Below are positions 48,664 through 58,083 of a stretch of 64,000 bases of DNA, piece after piece. The stretch is from Desulfovibrio subterraneus (lineage in GTDB: Bacteria; Desulfobacterota; Desulfovibrionia; Desulfovibrionales; Desulfovibrionaceae). The notes beneath the pieces are model-generated. The model saw only the letters and a program-made list of their open reading frames with translations. It was not told the origin of the DNA and did not search any database. Location: NCBI RefSeq assembly GCF_013340285.1, contig NZ_BLVO01000004.1, positions 186,001 through 250,000 of the forward strand, written 5' to 3'. The position numbers and the translations under genes are program-made. Numbering within the stretch: the stretch's first letter is position 1; each line of letters starts with the position of its first letter.

Positions 48664-49279
48664 ACTCTGCAAGCTGCTCGCGCTGGCGGTTGTTTTCAAG
48701 CTTGTCATCCTTGCCACTCTGGCATTGGACCTGACCGGCTGGCAGATCCCCTTCCTTTCCGCTCCTTCAGGTTCGGTCGCGCAGGTTGCCAACGCACCCG
48801 CAGCATCCGGCCTGCCGGTATCAGCCGCCGTTGCCGCCTCGCAGGCCATGGCTGCAAGCCCGGCCTTTGCAGCCAACGCAACCGCACCCGCACAGCCTGC
48901 GCAGGATTCCCTGACGTGGGAATCGCTGCAGCAGAAGCAGGATGAACTGAACCGCCGTGAACAGGAACTCAACCGCCTGCAAAACGAGCTGGACCAGAAG
49001 ATACAGAACCTGCAGTCGCTGGAAACCCGCATGCAGACCATGCTCAAGGACGCGGAAGAAGCCAAGGACAAGAAGATGCGCCACCTTGTGGACGTATATT
49101 CCAACATGAAGGCCAAGCAGGCTGCCGAAGTGCTGAGTTCTCTTGATGAGGGCATTGCCGTCCGTATTCTGGCCGGTATGCGCGGCAGACAGGCCGGTGA
49201 AATTCTCACCTTCGTCAAGCCGGATAAAGCAGCCCGTCTTTCCGAGGCCCTGACCAGAATGCAATTGCCTTTTGAATAG
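48584..49279 (+). CDS. MotE-like flagellar/MgtE-N domain protein
   Basis: A 231-residue membrane-anchored protein: basic N terminus, one transmembrane helix (LLALAVVFKLVILATLALDL, about 30-50), Ala/Pro-rich linker (60-105), coiled coil (WESLQQKQDELNRREQELNRLQ) and a C-terminal MgtE-N-like domain (VYSNMKAKQAAEVLSSLDEGIAVRILAGMRGRQAGEILTFV). This is the MotE architecture, a chaperone for MotC in some species, common next to fliJ. Starts inside fliJ. Confidence 0.85.
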   Translation: MPKKNDSKNSSNSTKQQRFGTSLRLFRLCKLLALAVVFKLVILATLALDLTGWQIPFLSAPSGSVAQVANAPAASGLPVSAAVAASQAMAASPAFAANATAPAQPAQDSLTWESLQQKQDELNRREQELNRLQNELDQKIQNLQSLETRMQTMLKDAEEAKDKKMRHLVDVYSNMKAKQAAEVLSSLDEGIAVRILAGMRGRQAGEILTFVKPDKAARLSEALTRMQLPFE

Positions 49280-49285
49280 GTTCCC

Positions 49286-50059
49286 ATGCCACGACTCAAG
49301 ATTCTCGTAGCCTACGTTGGCACAAACTATTGCGGCTGGCAGATTCAGAACACACTCTCCCGACGCCCCCAGCCCACTATTCAGGAAGAGTTGGAGCGCA
49401 TTGTCGAACGCGTGACAGGCAGCCCCATCCGCGTATTCGGCAGCGGCCGGACAGATTCGGGCGTGCATGCCGACGGGCAGGTCGCGCACTTCGACATTCC
49501 CGAGGCAAAGCTGGATATGGACTGGCAACGCACCTTCAACTCCATGCTGCCGGACGACATTGCCGTGCTTTCCGTGGAACAGGTTGCAGACGATTTCCAT
49601 TCCCGCAAGGACGCCACGGGCAAGGCCTATTCCTATTCCCTGTGGCTCAGCAAGCGATACACCCCGCCACGGCTTTTTCCCTTCGTATGGGCCACCGGCC
49701 CGCTTGATGTGGCCGCCATGGACGCCGCAGCAGCCCACCTTGTGGGTACGCACGACTTTTCAAGCTTTCAGAACGTGGGTACGGACATTGAAACCACCGT
49801 GCGCACCATTCTCGGCATCACGCGAACGCCGCTGGGCACCGTTCCCACGGAAGACACGCCCATGCAGCTCACGTGGCGCTTTGAGGCGGACGGCTTTCTC
49901 AAGCAGATGGTGCGTAACCTCATGGGCACGCTGGTCGCCTGTGGTACCGGCAAGCTTTCGCCGGACGACGTGCCGGCCCTGCTCACGGCCTGCGACCGGA
50001 CCAAGGCCCCCTGCACGGCTCCGGCACAGGGGCTGAGTCTCACCCAAGTCTATTATTAG
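49286..50059 (+). CDS. truA: tRNA pseudouridine(38-40) synthase
   Basis: A 257-residue enzyme converting uridine to pseudouridine at tRNA positions 38-40. Catalytic aspartate D57 in FGSGRTDSGVHA; other motifs: YVGTNYCGWQIQ, GKAYSYSLWLS, FLKQMVRNLMGTL. GGTTCC precedes the ATG, 6 bases after the motE-like stop. A dispersed hairpin element and a terminator follow it. Confidence 0.96.
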   Translation: MPRLKILVAYVGTNYCGWQIQNTLSRRPQPTIQEELERIVERVTGSPIRVFGSGRTDSGVHADGQVAHFDIPEAKLDMDWQRTFNSMLPDDIAVLSVEQVADDFHSRKDATGKAYSYSLWLSKRYTPPRLFPFVWATGPLDVAAMDAAAAHLVGTHDFSSFQNVGTDIETTVRTILGITRTPLGTVPTEDTPMQLTWRFEADGFLKQMVRNLMGTLVACGTGKLSPDDVPALLTACDRTKAPCTAPAQGLSLTQVYY

Positions 50060-50094
50060 GCCGACTCCCTTTTTGTGCAGGAAAACCCTTTTTT

Positions 50095-50210
50095 GTTTTC
50101 GCCTCCGGCGGGCAGGGGGATAATCCCCCTGCACCCGATGTTAGCGGGCAACTATGTCTTGTTAGCATCAGCCGCGGCTTACTGAAGTCTGTTTTATTTT
50201 CAAAAAACTG
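50095..50210 (+). repeat. Dispersed hairpin element, copy C
   Basis: Same order of blocks as copies A (18671) and B (55021). The hairpin at 50112-50132 has stem GCAGGGGG/CCCCCTGC around a 5-base loop: four inner base pairs differ from copies A and B but stay paired. Lies between the truA stop and its terminator. Confidence 0.72.
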
Positions 50211-50225
50211 AACTTTGTCATTTAC

Positions 50226-50263
50226 AAAAAAAACACCCCGATGTGAGTCGGGGTGTTTTTTTT
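50226..50263. terminator. Bidirectional terminator between truA and fliM
   Basis: AACACCCCGA pairs with TCGGGGTGTT, with A-run before and T-run after. It serves the converging truA (plus) and fliM (minus) transcripts. Confidence 0.94.
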
Positions 50264-50284
50264 CCTGAAATTCGTTGCCGCAGA

Positions 50285-51265
50285 CTAGGTGTAGTTCGGC
50301 TCTTCTTCCTTGATGATCTGGAAGGCCTTGTTCGACTTCACAGTGCCGCTTATGCCCCAGAACTTGCGCACGCCGGCCACGGTACCTTCCAGCAGGTCAT
50401 CCGTGTCGGTATCCAGCAGCAGCACGTCGCCTATCTTCAGACGCAGAAGCTGGTTGCCGGTAATCTTGGTTTCCCCGAAGCGAATCTTCATTTCAACCGG
50501 GGTTTCCATCAGACGCTCCTTCAGACGCGCAACCCATGCGTGGTCCACTTCCAGACGCTCCGTCTGGAAACTGGCGTGCAGCTTGGAACGGATAGGTTCG
50601 ATGGTGGCGTAGGGAAGGCAGATGATAAGCGAGCCGATGGCCGTTTCCAGTTCCACTTCAAAGGTGATGACAACCACAACATCGCTGGGCGGCACAATGG
50701 CTGCGAACTGGGGGTTGATCTCCGAACGCACGAGTTCAAGGTTGACCTCGTGCACAGGCCGCCACGACTCTTCCATGTTATCGAGCGTGATCTTGATAAC
50801 CCTGTCCACAATGGCCTGCTCGATACGGGTAAACTCGCGGCCTTCAATCTTCGGCTGCGAGCCTGCTCCGCCGAAAAAGTTCTCCACCAGTGCGAAGACG
50901 AGACGGGAGTCGACAACCACAATGGCATTGCCGCGCAGCGGCTCCATCTTGAAAATATTGATGCTGGTGGGTACGGGCAGCGAACGCATGAAATCGCCGA
51001 ACTTGGTCATATCAATGGATATGGGGTTCAGTTCCACACGCTTGCGGATGGTGTTGGATAGGGCGTTCGTGCACAGCCGCGCAAAGCGGTCGTTCACGAT
51101 TTCCAGAACAGGCATGCGGCCGCGGATAATGCGGTCCTGGTTGGCAAGGTCAAACGGAACGATCCCGGAGTCATCCTCCGGAATATCGGTCTCGCTTTCT
51201 ATCTCTCCGCCGGACAGACCCCGTAAAAGGGCATCTACCTCGTCCTGGGCAAGAATCTTGTTCAT
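50285..51265 (-). CDS. fliM: Flagellar motor switch protein FliM
   Basis: A 326-residue C-ring protein. N-terminal CheY-binding motif region MNKILAQDEVDALLRGLSGG, middle CheC-like domain (LVFALVENFFGGAG, the GGxG signature), and the C-terminal SpoA domain (LLRLKIGDVLLLDTDTDDLLEG). The ATG at 51265 is preferred; a TTG three codons upstream lies too close to GGAG. Confidence 0.96.
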   Translation of the reverse strand: MNKILAQDEVDALLRGLSGGEIESETDIPEDDSGIVPFDLANQDRIIRGRMPVLEIVNDRFARLCTNALSNTIRKRVELNPISIDMTKFGDFMRSLPVPTSINIFKMEPLRGNAIVVVDSRLVFALVENFFGGAGSQPKIEGREFTRIEQAIVDRVIKITLDNMEESWRPVHEVNLELVRSEINPQFAAIVPPSDVVVVITFEVELETAIGSLIICLPYATIEPIRSKLHASFQTERLEVDHAWVARLKERLMETPVEMKIRFGETKITGNQLLRLKIGDVLLLDTDTDDLLEGTVAGVRKFWGISGTVKSNKAFQIIKEEEPNYT

Positions 51266-51444
51266 AAGCCGCAATGCTCCGTAAACTTAAGTGCCTAATA
51301 CCCTACGTCCTGCAACGCCCAACGGTCAAGCGCGCTTCGATGTTGGCGGTTTGACATGGACACGGTTCCATGAACAATCATGCATGTTTGGTGCCAGAAG
51401 ACATACCCCGGCACATCCATACATAATTTAACTCTTCGGATTAA

Positions 51445-51930
51445 TTAGGCAAGATTGGGATATCGACGTTTGATACGCTGAATGACATCCGGATTGACGT
51501 ATCCGAGCAGGGAAAGAATTTCATCTATTTCGTAGGGCGATTTGGACTGCTGCTTATAATTCTCGGCTTTTGCCAGATCTTCCGGTGACAACAGCTTTTC
51601 CGCCAGCAGAACGTCCACAATGGTATGCTGCGCTGTCGTGTTCCGCTTCCGCGCTGCAGGTTTCTGCACCCCGGTAATCAGGTCGCCGCCCTCGGTAAGA
51701 GCGCCTATGCTGTAATCATCCACGCCGTCAAGCTGGCGTGTCAGAGAAAGCTCCATTTCCTTCAGGTCTGTAAGCGTCTGTTTTGTTTCACGGTACTTCA
51801 GTTTCAACTGCTGCTTTCGAGCACGTTGAATCTGAATTTTTTCCGTAAGTCCTGTTGTGGACTGATAGCCGAATCCGGCAACGCCGATAATCAGCACAAA
51901 AACAATAAATACGCCAAGTAGCATTGACAT
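51445..51930 (-). CDS. Hypothetical membrane-anchored coiled-coil protein
   Basis: A 161-residue protein with an N-terminal membrane helix (MSMLLGVFIVFVLIIGVAGF), a coiled coil (about 30-70, IQIQRARKQQLKLKYRETKQTLTDLKEMEL) and a C-terminal helical domain (IVDVLLAEKLLSPEDLAKAENYKQQ ... YVNPDVIQRIKRRYPN), a shape also seen in GspE-N-like adaptor domains. I do not recognise it by name. AAGGGGTGG precedes the ATG. It lies 180 bases upstream of fliM in the same orientation. Confidence 0.78.
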   Translation of the reverse strand: MSMLLGVFIVFVLIIGVAGFGYQSTTGLTEKIQIQRARKQQLKLKYRETKQTLTDLKEMELSLTRQLDGVDDYSIGALTEGGDLITGVQKPAARKRNTTAQHTIVDVLLAEKLLSPEDLAKAENYKQQSKSPYEIDEILSLLGYVNPDVIQRIKRRYPNLA

Positions 51931-52260
51931 GGAGCCACCCCTTACCCGACCTGGCGGACATGTACGGTCTGCGGACTATTCACTTTGTTACAATTTCTAG
52001 ACTTTTACCAGATATCATATGTGAAGAGCAAGTGCATAATCACTCCGTTCACAAGCCACGCGCGGTTTCGGGAGCATTGCTGCCATCTGCATGGCACCTG
52101 CCGCGCGCTGCAGCACAACCCTCAACATTGCACTTGACCCACCACTCAAATGCGGTAGAACCTGTGCCACAGGGATAAAATCGAATTTGTCATTTTTTGT
52201 CATTTCGAACAATTTGCATATGGTTTCAAGCATTTTTACCGCCCAGAGAGGTCGCACCCC
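51931..52260. other. Divergent promoter region upstream of the ABC importer
   Basis: About 330 bases with no gene. A possible promoter TTGACC (52134-52139), 16-base spacer, TAGAAC (52156-52161) is followed by tandem TTTGTCATTT repeats between TCGAA copies (52181-52209). Confidence 0.5.
52181..52209. promoter_or_regulatory. Tandem TTTGTCATTT repeat flanked by TCGAA
   Basis: TCGAA, two TTTGTCATTT copies in a row, TCGAA, located about 50 bases upstream of the binding-protein gene and just after the proposed -10. Position suits a repressor site. Confidence 0.42.
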
Positions 52261-53211
52261 ATGAAACGCATCATTCTCAGCCTTGTGGTTACCATGCTGT
52301 GCCTCGTGCCGGTCATGGCGTCCGCTGCCGGAAAGGTCATTTCCGTCAGCCAGTTTGTCGAACACCCTGCGCTTGATGCCGTGCTCAAAGGCACGCAGGA
52401 TTACTTCAGGGACAACAAACTGGACGTGACCTTCAACGTGCACAATGCACAGGCCAACATGGCCACCACCGTGCAGATAGCCGCCCAGATCATGGGTGAG
52501 CAGCCCGATCTGGTCATTGCCATTGCCACGCCCTCTGCACAGGCATGCGCCCAGAAAATTCACGGCACCCCCATTCTGGCCACTGCCGTGACCGACCATG
52601 TGGGTGCGGGACTGGTGAAAAGCATGGAGCACCCCGGCGGCAATGTTTCCGGCACCTCCGACATGCTGCCCGTGGCACGCCAGCTTGACCTCATCCGCGA
52701 ATTTCATCCCGGCATCAAGACCCTTGGTGTTATCTACAACTCGGGCGAAGCCAACTCCGTAACCCTTGTCAAACTGCTCAAGGCCGCCTGCGATGCCGCA
52801 GGCATCAAGCTTGAAGAAGCCACCGTGCTGAACTCCGCCGGTATCTATCAGGCTGCCAAGAGCCTTGTGGGCCGTGCGGAAGCCATCTTCCTGCCCACGG
52901 ACAACACCGTCATTTCCGCGCTGGAATCCGTGGTGAAGGTCTGCCGCCAGAACAAGCTGCCCCTGTATGCTGCCGACAACGACTCGGTCGAGCGCGGCAC
53001 CATCGCGGCCCTTGCCTTCGACTACTACAAGCTGGGCTACCAGACAGGTGCCATGGCCAAGCGCATTCTCTTTGACGGGGCAGATGTTTCCACCATGCCT
53101 GTCGAATCTCTGCAGGAACTCTCTCTGCACGTGAACCTGAAGGCTGCCGAGGCTATGGGCGTAACCGTGCCGGAAAGCGTCCTCTCCCGAGCCGAAAAGG
53201 TAATCAAGTAA
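52261..53211 (+). CDS. ABC transporter substrate-binding protein (ABC_sub_bind/TrpX-like)
   Basis: A 316-residue periplasmic protein of the ABC_sub_bind family (PF04392 type), related to TrpX and other binding proteins for small amino-acid-like substrates. Signal peptide with cleavage after MASA; ISVSQFVEHPALDAVLKGTQ, IATPSAQACAQ, GTSDMLPVARQLDLI, LGVIYNSGEANS are family-typical. The next two genes supply permease and ATPase. Tryptophan or another aromatic compound is possible but unproven. Confidence 0.92.
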   Translation: MKRIILSLVVTMLCLVPVMASAAGKVISVSQFVEHPALDAVLKGTQDYFRDNKLDVTFNVHNAQANMATTVQIAAQIMGEQPDLVIAIATPSAQACAQKIHGTPILATAVTDHVGAGLVKSMEHPGGNVSGTSDMLPVARQLDLIREFHPGIKTLGVIYNSGEANSVTLVKLLKAACDAAGIKLEEATVLNSAGIYQAAKSLVGRAEAIFLPTDNTVISALESVVKVCRQNKLPLYAADNDSVERGTIAALAFDYYKLGYQTGAMAKRILFDGADVSTMPVESLQELSLHVNLKAAEAMGVTVPESVLSRAEKVIK

Positions 53212-53278
53212 CCATACAACGCATCAACAGGGCGGGGGTATGGCAACATGCCCCCGCTCTGCCATTCGAGAACAGAAT

Positions 53279-54163
53279 ATGACCTGGTATGCATTTTACG
53301 GAGCCCTCGAACAGGGGTTCGTTTACGGGCTTCTGGTACTGGGGGTCTATCTGACCTTCCGCGTGCTGGACTTTCCCGACCTCACTGTCGACGGCTCGCT
53401 GCCGCTCGGCGCGGCTGTTTCCTCAGTTGCCATTACTGCTGGGATCAATCCCTATCTTTCTCTGCTCATGGCCATGGGAGCCGGATTTCTGGCAGGCATG
53501 GTCACGGGCATTCTGAACACCAAGTTCAAGATTCTGCATCTGCTTGCCTCCATTCTGACCATGATCGCGCTCTATTCCATCAATATCCGCATCATGGGCA
53601 AGCCCAACCTCACCCTGCTGGGTACAGACACCGTGCTGGATTCCGTAAGCAACCTCGGCCTGCCCCCGCACATGTCCGCACCGCTGCTCTTTGCCTGCTT
53701 CTGTGCCGTTGCCGTGGTCGCCCTTGTCTGGTTCCTGCACACGGAACTGGGGCTCACCCTGCTCGCCACCGGTGACAATGCGCAGATGATCACCGCGCAA
53801 GGGGTAAACACGCACACGGTCATCATCTTCGGTGTGGGCCTTTCCAACGCCCTTGCCGCCCTGTCCGGCGCGCTGGTCGCCCAGAATCAGGGCGCTGCCG
53901 ACGTGAACATGGGCGTGGGCACCATTGTGGCCGGTCTTGCCTCGGTCATTGTCGGCGAAACACTTTTCGGCTGCCGCAGCGTGGCCCGCGCCATGATCGC
54001 GGCCATTCTCGGGTCCGTGGCCTACCGTCTTGCCATTGCGCTGGCACTGGGCCTCAAGCTGGGCAGTTTCTCCTTCACCCCCAGTGACCTGAACCTCATC
54101 ACGGCCATTCTGGTCATCGCAGCCCTTGTTTCACCCCAGCTGAAAAGCCGGTTCAGGAAGTAA
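53279..54163 (+). CDS. ABC transporter permease (BPD_transp_2, TrpY-like)
   Basis: A 294-residue permease with about 9 membrane helices, of the branched-chain/sugar permease superfamily that pairs with ABC_sub_bind proteins. Seen: GLLVLGVYLTFRVLDFPDLTVDGSL near the N terminus and GVNTHTVIIFGVGLSNALAALSGAL. ATG at 53279 chosen; a 13-residue upstream extension lacks resemblance. 67 bases after the binding-protein gene and 3 bases before the ATPase gene. Confidence 0.93.
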   Translation: MTWYAFYGALEQGFVYGLLVLGVYLTFRVLDFPDLTVDGSLPLGAAVSSVAITAGINPYLSLLMAMGAGFLAGMVTGILNTKFKILHLLASILTMIALYSINIRIMGKPNLTLLGTDTVLDSVSNLGLPPHMSAPLLFACFCAVAVVALVWFLHTELGLTLLATGDNAQMITAQGVNTHTVIIFGVGLSNALAALSGALVAQNQGAADVNMGVGTIVAGLASVIVGETLFGCRSVARAMIAAILGSVAYRLAIALALGLKLGSFSFTPSDLNLITAILVIAALVSPQLKSRFRK

Positions 54164-54166
54164 GCC

Positions 54167-54961
54167 ATGCTGGTACTCGACAACATCACCAAGTATTTCA
54201 ACAGAGGCACCATCAACGAGGTGCTTGCGCTGAACAACCTGAACCTGACGGTAAATGAAGGCGACTTCATAACCGTCATCGGCTCCAACGGCGCAGGAAA
54301 ATCCACAACCCTCACCTGTGTTGCGGGCGGGTTCAAGCCGGACACCGGTGCCATACGCATCAACAACGAAGACATCACCGACTGGCCGGAATATCGCCGT
54401 GCGGCCTTTATCGGCCGCGTGTTTCAAGACCCGCTCAAGGGTACCTGCGCATCGGCTTCCATTGAGCAGAACATGGCACTGGCCCTGAAGCGCGGCAAAC
54501 CGCGCGGGCTTTCCAAAGGGGTGAAGGACAAAGACCGCCCGTGGTTCCGCGAACAGCTTGCCACGCTCGGCCTCGGCCTTGAAAACCGCCTCAAGGACAC
54601 AGCCGGTCTGCTCTCCGGCGGGCAGCGTCAGGCGCTGACCATGCTCATGGCAACCATGGTGCGTCCCGACATCCTGCTGCTCGACGAGCACACGGCTGCG
54701 CTGGACCCCAAGACCGCCAACCAGATTCTGGAACTGACCCACACCATAGTCGAAACCCAGCACCTCACCACCCTCATGGTCACGCACAACATGCATCAGG
54801 CCCTCACCTTCGGGAACCGCCTCATCATGCTGGACCGCGGAGAGGTCATTCTGGATGTTGCCGGCGAGGAAAAGAAGAATCTCACCGTGGACAACCTGCT
54901 GCAGCGCTTCTATGCCCTGCGGGGCGAAGCCATGGGTTCGGACAGGCTGCTGCTCGGCTAG
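54167..54961 (+). CDS. ABC transporter ATP-binding protein (TrpZ-like)
   Basis: A 264-residue ABC ATPase: Walker A GSNGAGKST, Q-loop VFQDPLKG, signature LLSGGQRQAL, Walker B ILLLDEHTAALD (His in place of the usual Pro after Glu, as in this subfamily), H-loop VTHNMHQAL. Last gene of the three-gene importer, followed by dispersed hairpin element B and a terminator. Confidence 0.94.
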   Translation: MLVLDNITKYFNRGTINEVLALNNLNLTVNEGDFITVIGSNGAGKSTTLTCVAGGFKPDTGAIRINNEDITDWPEYRRAAFIGRVFQDPLKGTCASASIEQNMALALKRGKPRGLSKGVKDKDRPWFREQLATLGLGLENRLKDTAGLLSGGQRQALTMLMATMVRPDILLLDEHTAALDPKTANQILELTHTIVETQHLTTLMVTHNMHQALTFGNRLIMLDRGEVILDVAGEEKKNLTVDNLLQRFYALRGEAMGSDRLLLG

Positions 54962-55020
54962 CCGCAGCGCCATGCAGCCCAAGGTGCTGAGAAACACTGT
55001 GGGCAAAAACATTTCTGATA

Positions 55021-55130
55021 GTTTTGGCCCGCCGGGCAGGAACCTAACGTTCCTGCACCTCGTGCAAGCGATACCGTTCCGTTTTTGGCGTCAGTTCCGG
55101 CTTAATGGAGTCTGGTTTTGCAAGAAACCT
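55021..55130 (+). repeat. Dispersed hairpin element, copy B
   Basis: Contains GCAGGAAC-CTAAC-GTTCCTGC (55036-55056), CTGCACCTCG, and AGTTCCGGCTTAA followed by GTCTG in the same order as copies A and C. Lies between the ABC ATPase stop and its terminator. Confidence 0.78.
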
Positions 55131-55150
55131 GAGTTTATCGTTATAATCTG

Positions 55151-55186
55151 AAGGCCGCTTTCCCGTGGGGGATAGCGGCCTTTTCA
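55151..55186 (+). terminator. Intrinsic terminator of the ABC importer operon
   Basis: AAGGCCGCT pairs with AGCGGCCTT (55174-55182) and is followed by TTC, with T-rich continuation. Confidence 0.82.
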
Positions 55187-55372
55187 TTCTTTGCCACCGG
55201 CACCAAACTGGATCGCGTCCACCACGTCGCTACGGTGTGCTCGGCTGGAGCGCTGCCATACGCCGTAAGTGGACAATCATGGAGTTCTTCCGGTGATGCC
55301 GTTGCACGGGCAGCAAACCATTTCCATCCCGCTCTGTTCCTTTGCGCAAATTTCTGGCATACCGGAATTACC

Positions 55373-56929
55373 ATGCAACACATCACCGTTACCGATCACA
55401 CCGGCGAAAGCAGGATAATCCCTCTGAAGCAATCAGACGGTCTCACTCTGGCACAACACATTTACACCAGCGGCAGCTTCTGCGCTCCGGCGCTTTGCTC
55501 CGGACTTGCACGATGCGGTCGTTGCCGAATGCGTTTCACGGAAAACGCCCCCCTGCCCAAGGGCGAAGATGCTCTGTATTTCTCGGATGCGGAACTGCAG
55601 GAAGGCTGGCGTCTCGGTTGCCATCACATGCCGGAACCCGACATGTGCATCACCCTGCCCGAACTGCCCTCGCGCAAGCGTCCGGCTATCTCTCCGGTAC
55701 CGGCAACCGCAGACAAGCTCAGGTTTGCGGTAGATATAGGCACCACCTCGCTGCATTGGTCCCTGCTTGACAGCGACCGCCGCGTTGCCTCGGGGCAGGA
55801 ACTCAACCCGCAGCTGGGTGCAGGCAGCGAGGTCATGTCGCGTCTTGCCTTTGCCCGCAACGGAGAGGGCGCGGCCATTCTGCAGCGGCTGGTAACAGAC
55901 AGGCTGCGCACCCTGCTGGCAAACGCCGGAGCGGATGTGACGGAATGCTGCATTGCCGCCAACTCGGTCATGACCTACCTGCTGCTCGGCAAATCCACCA
56001 CCTGCCTCGCCTCGGCCCCCTATTCGCTCGGCTACACAGGCGGGCGTGTTGAAACCCTTGAAAATTTGCCGCCCGTCTATATTCCGCCGTTGCCTGCCCC
56101 CTTTGTGGGGGGAGACCTTTCCGCCGGAATGCAGGCAGTGCTGGAGCGCAGCCCTGCATACCCCTTCCTGCTGGCAGACCTTGGCACCAACGGAGAGTTT
56201 GTGCTTGCCCTGTCACCGGATGAGGCACTCGTCACCAGCGTGGCGCTCGGTCCCGCACTGGAAGGCATTGGCCTGACCTTCGGCACCGTGGCGCAGGCTG
56301 GCGTCATTACCCGCTTCACCATGACGCCCAAAGGACTGCAGGGTGTTGCCCTGCCCCATTCACCGGATGGCCCCCCGCCCGTAAAGGGCATAAGCGGCAC
56401 CGGCTATCTCTCGCTAGTCCATGCGCTGATCAAGTGCGGCCTGCTGCAACGGGACGGCCGTTTTGCCGAACCGCCCTACACGAATCCGCTGGCTGCGCGC
56501 CTTGCCGCTCAGATAGACAACCGGTACGGAGAAAAACGCTTCATGCTGCAGGATGACATGTACCTGCTGGCAAGCGATGTGGAGGAGATCCTCAAGGTCA
56601 AGGCGGCCTTCACGCTTGCCTACGAGCGGCTTCTTTCCGAAGCTGGCCTGAGCACCGCAGACATACGCACCCTGTATCTTGCCGGTGCGCTCGGCGAACA
56701 TGCCGACACCGCCGACCTTGAAGGGCTGGGATTCCTGCCCGAAGGAATGGGTGCCCGTGTCTCAAGCCTTGGCAACACCTCGCTGCGCGGAGCGGAACTA
56801 TTCCTTGTTGACCCCGCAAGGCGCGGTATGGCAGAAGTCTGGACCGCAGCCGTGCGCCACGTGGACCTGACCACCGACCCGGCATTTACCCAAAACTTCA
56901 CGCATCACATGCGTTTTATATTTTCATGA
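55373..56929 (+). CDS. Ferredoxin-ASKHA protein, corrinoid activation/regeneration type (DUF4445)
   Basis: A 518-residue redox ATPase. N-terminal [2Fe-2S] ferredoxin domain with CSGLARCGRC (C-x5-C-x2-C) and the later GWRLGCHH cysteine; then an ASKHA-fold ATPase (RFAVDIGTTSLHWSLLDSD, ADLGTNGEFVLA, ISGTGYLSLVHAL, LAGALGEHADTADLEGLGF). This is the architecture of RACo proteins, which reactivate oxidised corrinoid proteins with ATP. The partner corrinoid protein is not adjacent. Four bases overlap the Rsm22-like gene. Confidence 0.9.
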   Translation: MQHITVTDHTGESRIIPLKQSDGLTLAQHIYTSGSFCAPALCSGLARCGRCRMRFTENAPLPKGEDALYFSDAELQEGWRLGCHHMPEPDMCITLPELPSRKRPAISPVPATADKLRFAVDIGTTSLHWSLLDSDRRVASGQELNPQLGAGSEVMSRLAFARNGEGAAILQRLVTDRLRTLLANAGADVTECCIAANSVMTYLLLGKSTTCLASAPYSLGYTGGRVETLENLPPVYIPPLPAPFVGGDLSAGMQAVLERSPAYPFLLADLGTNGEFVLALSPDEALVTSVALGPALEGIGLTFGTVAQAGVITRFTMTPKGLQGVALPHSPDGPPPVKGISGTGYLSLVHALIKCGLLQRDGRFAEPPYTNPLAARLAAQIDNRYGEKRFMLQDDMYLLASDVEEILKVKAAFTLAYERLLSEAGLSTADIRTLYLAGALGEHADTADLEGLGFLPEGMGARVSSLGNTSLRGAELFLVDPARRGMAEVWTAAVRHVDLTTDPAFTQNFTHHMRFIFS

Positions 56930-58056
56930 AAAATTGCCTCTCCCTCCCTGCGTTGCCGTTACGCGAACAGCTTGCCGCCTATGAAGGTGTTCTGCGCACC
57001 GTATTGTCCCTCAAGCAAGCACATCGCAAAGAGCTGCACTACGCTGTTGCCGATCTTTCCCGCTCTCTGACCACAGAGCGCGGCGGAATGAAGGTGAACT
57101 ACTGGTCCACGCCGCGCAACACTTCTGCCTACCTGCATTTCTACCTGCCGTGGAACCTGTACCGTCTGGCCTGGCTGCTGCCCAATCTGGACCTGAACCT
57201 TGAAGACGGTGACACCGTGCTCGACCTCGGGTCCGGCCCGCTCACGCTGGTGCAGGGTATGTGGCTCGCGCGCCCTGAACTGCGCACCAAGAAGCTCACC
57301 TTCATATGTTCCGATATTGCCCCCAAACCCATGGAAACCGGCCGCAAGCTGCTGGAAACCATGATGGGCATGCCCGCTTCGCAAAGCCCGTGGAAGATAG
57401 TGCTGGAACGAACCGCGCTGGAAAAGACCCTGCGCAACCACTATGGCAGAGTGCGTCTTGTGAGCGGAGCCAACGTGCTGAACGAACTGCGTTCCGGAAG
57501 AGGCCAGACGCTCGAAGAACGCATGGACGAGCTTGCACTGGCCATGACCAATGCCTGTACCGACAACGGCGAAGTACTGTTTGTAGAACCCGGCACCCGT
57601 CTGGGCGGAAAAATGGTGTCGCTGCTGCGTATGGGCCTTATGGAACACGGCATGCTCCCGCAGGCTCCCTGCCCGCACGACATGTTCTGCCCCATGCTGG
57701 ATCAGCAGAGCTCCGGCTGGTGCCACTTCAACGCATCAGCCGAAAATGCTCCCGCATGGCTCATGGACCTGACCAACCGCGCCCGCATGGAACGCCGCAA
57801 CATAAGCCTGAGCTTCATGCATGCGGCCCGTACGCAACCGCAGTATGATACCGACATGGTCAGGGTTCTTTCCGATCCCATACGCCTGCCGGAAGCGACA
57901 GAATCGGCACGCTACGCCTGTTCCTCGCGCGGGCTTGCACTGGTGCACAAGGCTTTCCACTTCCAGAGCGGCTGCGCCCTGCAGATACAGTGGCCGGATA
58001 AACCCGTCATCGATGCCAAATCGCGCGCACAGGTGGCCTATCCCGCCAAGCGGTAG
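56926..58056 (+). CDS. Rsm22-like methyltransferase family protein
   Basis: A 376-residue protein of the Rsm22 family (linked to small-subunit ribosome assembly). SAM-fold motif VLDLGSGPLTLVQGM (about 100-114), then the conserved cysteine motif APCPHDMFCPM and WCHF (about 245-270) typical of Rsm22. Starts 4 bases before the end of the ferredoxin-ASKHA gene. The precise activity of bacterial members is not established. Confidence 0.82.
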   Translation: MKNCLSLPALPLREQLAAYEGVLRTVLSLKQAHRKELHYAVADLSRSLTTERGGMKVNYWSTPRNTSAYLHFYLPWNLYRLAWLLPNLDLNLEDGDTVLDLGSGPLTLVQGMWLARPELRTKKLTFICSDIAPKPMETGRKLLETMMGMPASQSPWKIVLERTALEKTLRNHYGRVRLVSGANVLNELRSGRGQTLEERMDELALAMTNACTDNGEVLFVEPGTRLGGKMVSLLRMGLMEHGMLPQAPCPHDMFCPMLDQQSSGWCHFNASAENAPAWLMDLTNRARMERRNISLSFMHAARTQPQYDTDMVRVLSDPIRLPEATESARYACSSRGLALVHKAFHFQSGCALQIQWPDKPVIDAKSRAQVAYPAKR

Positions 58057-58083
58057 CCGTTTATTCCCAGAGCTGGAAACGTC

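Larger units (their letters stand above)
54962..55372. other. Intergenic region after the ABC importer
   Basis: About 410 bases holding hairpin element B (55021-55130), the terminator at 55151-55186, and the leader of the ferredoxin/ASKHA gene. No credible gene. Confidence 0.65.
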
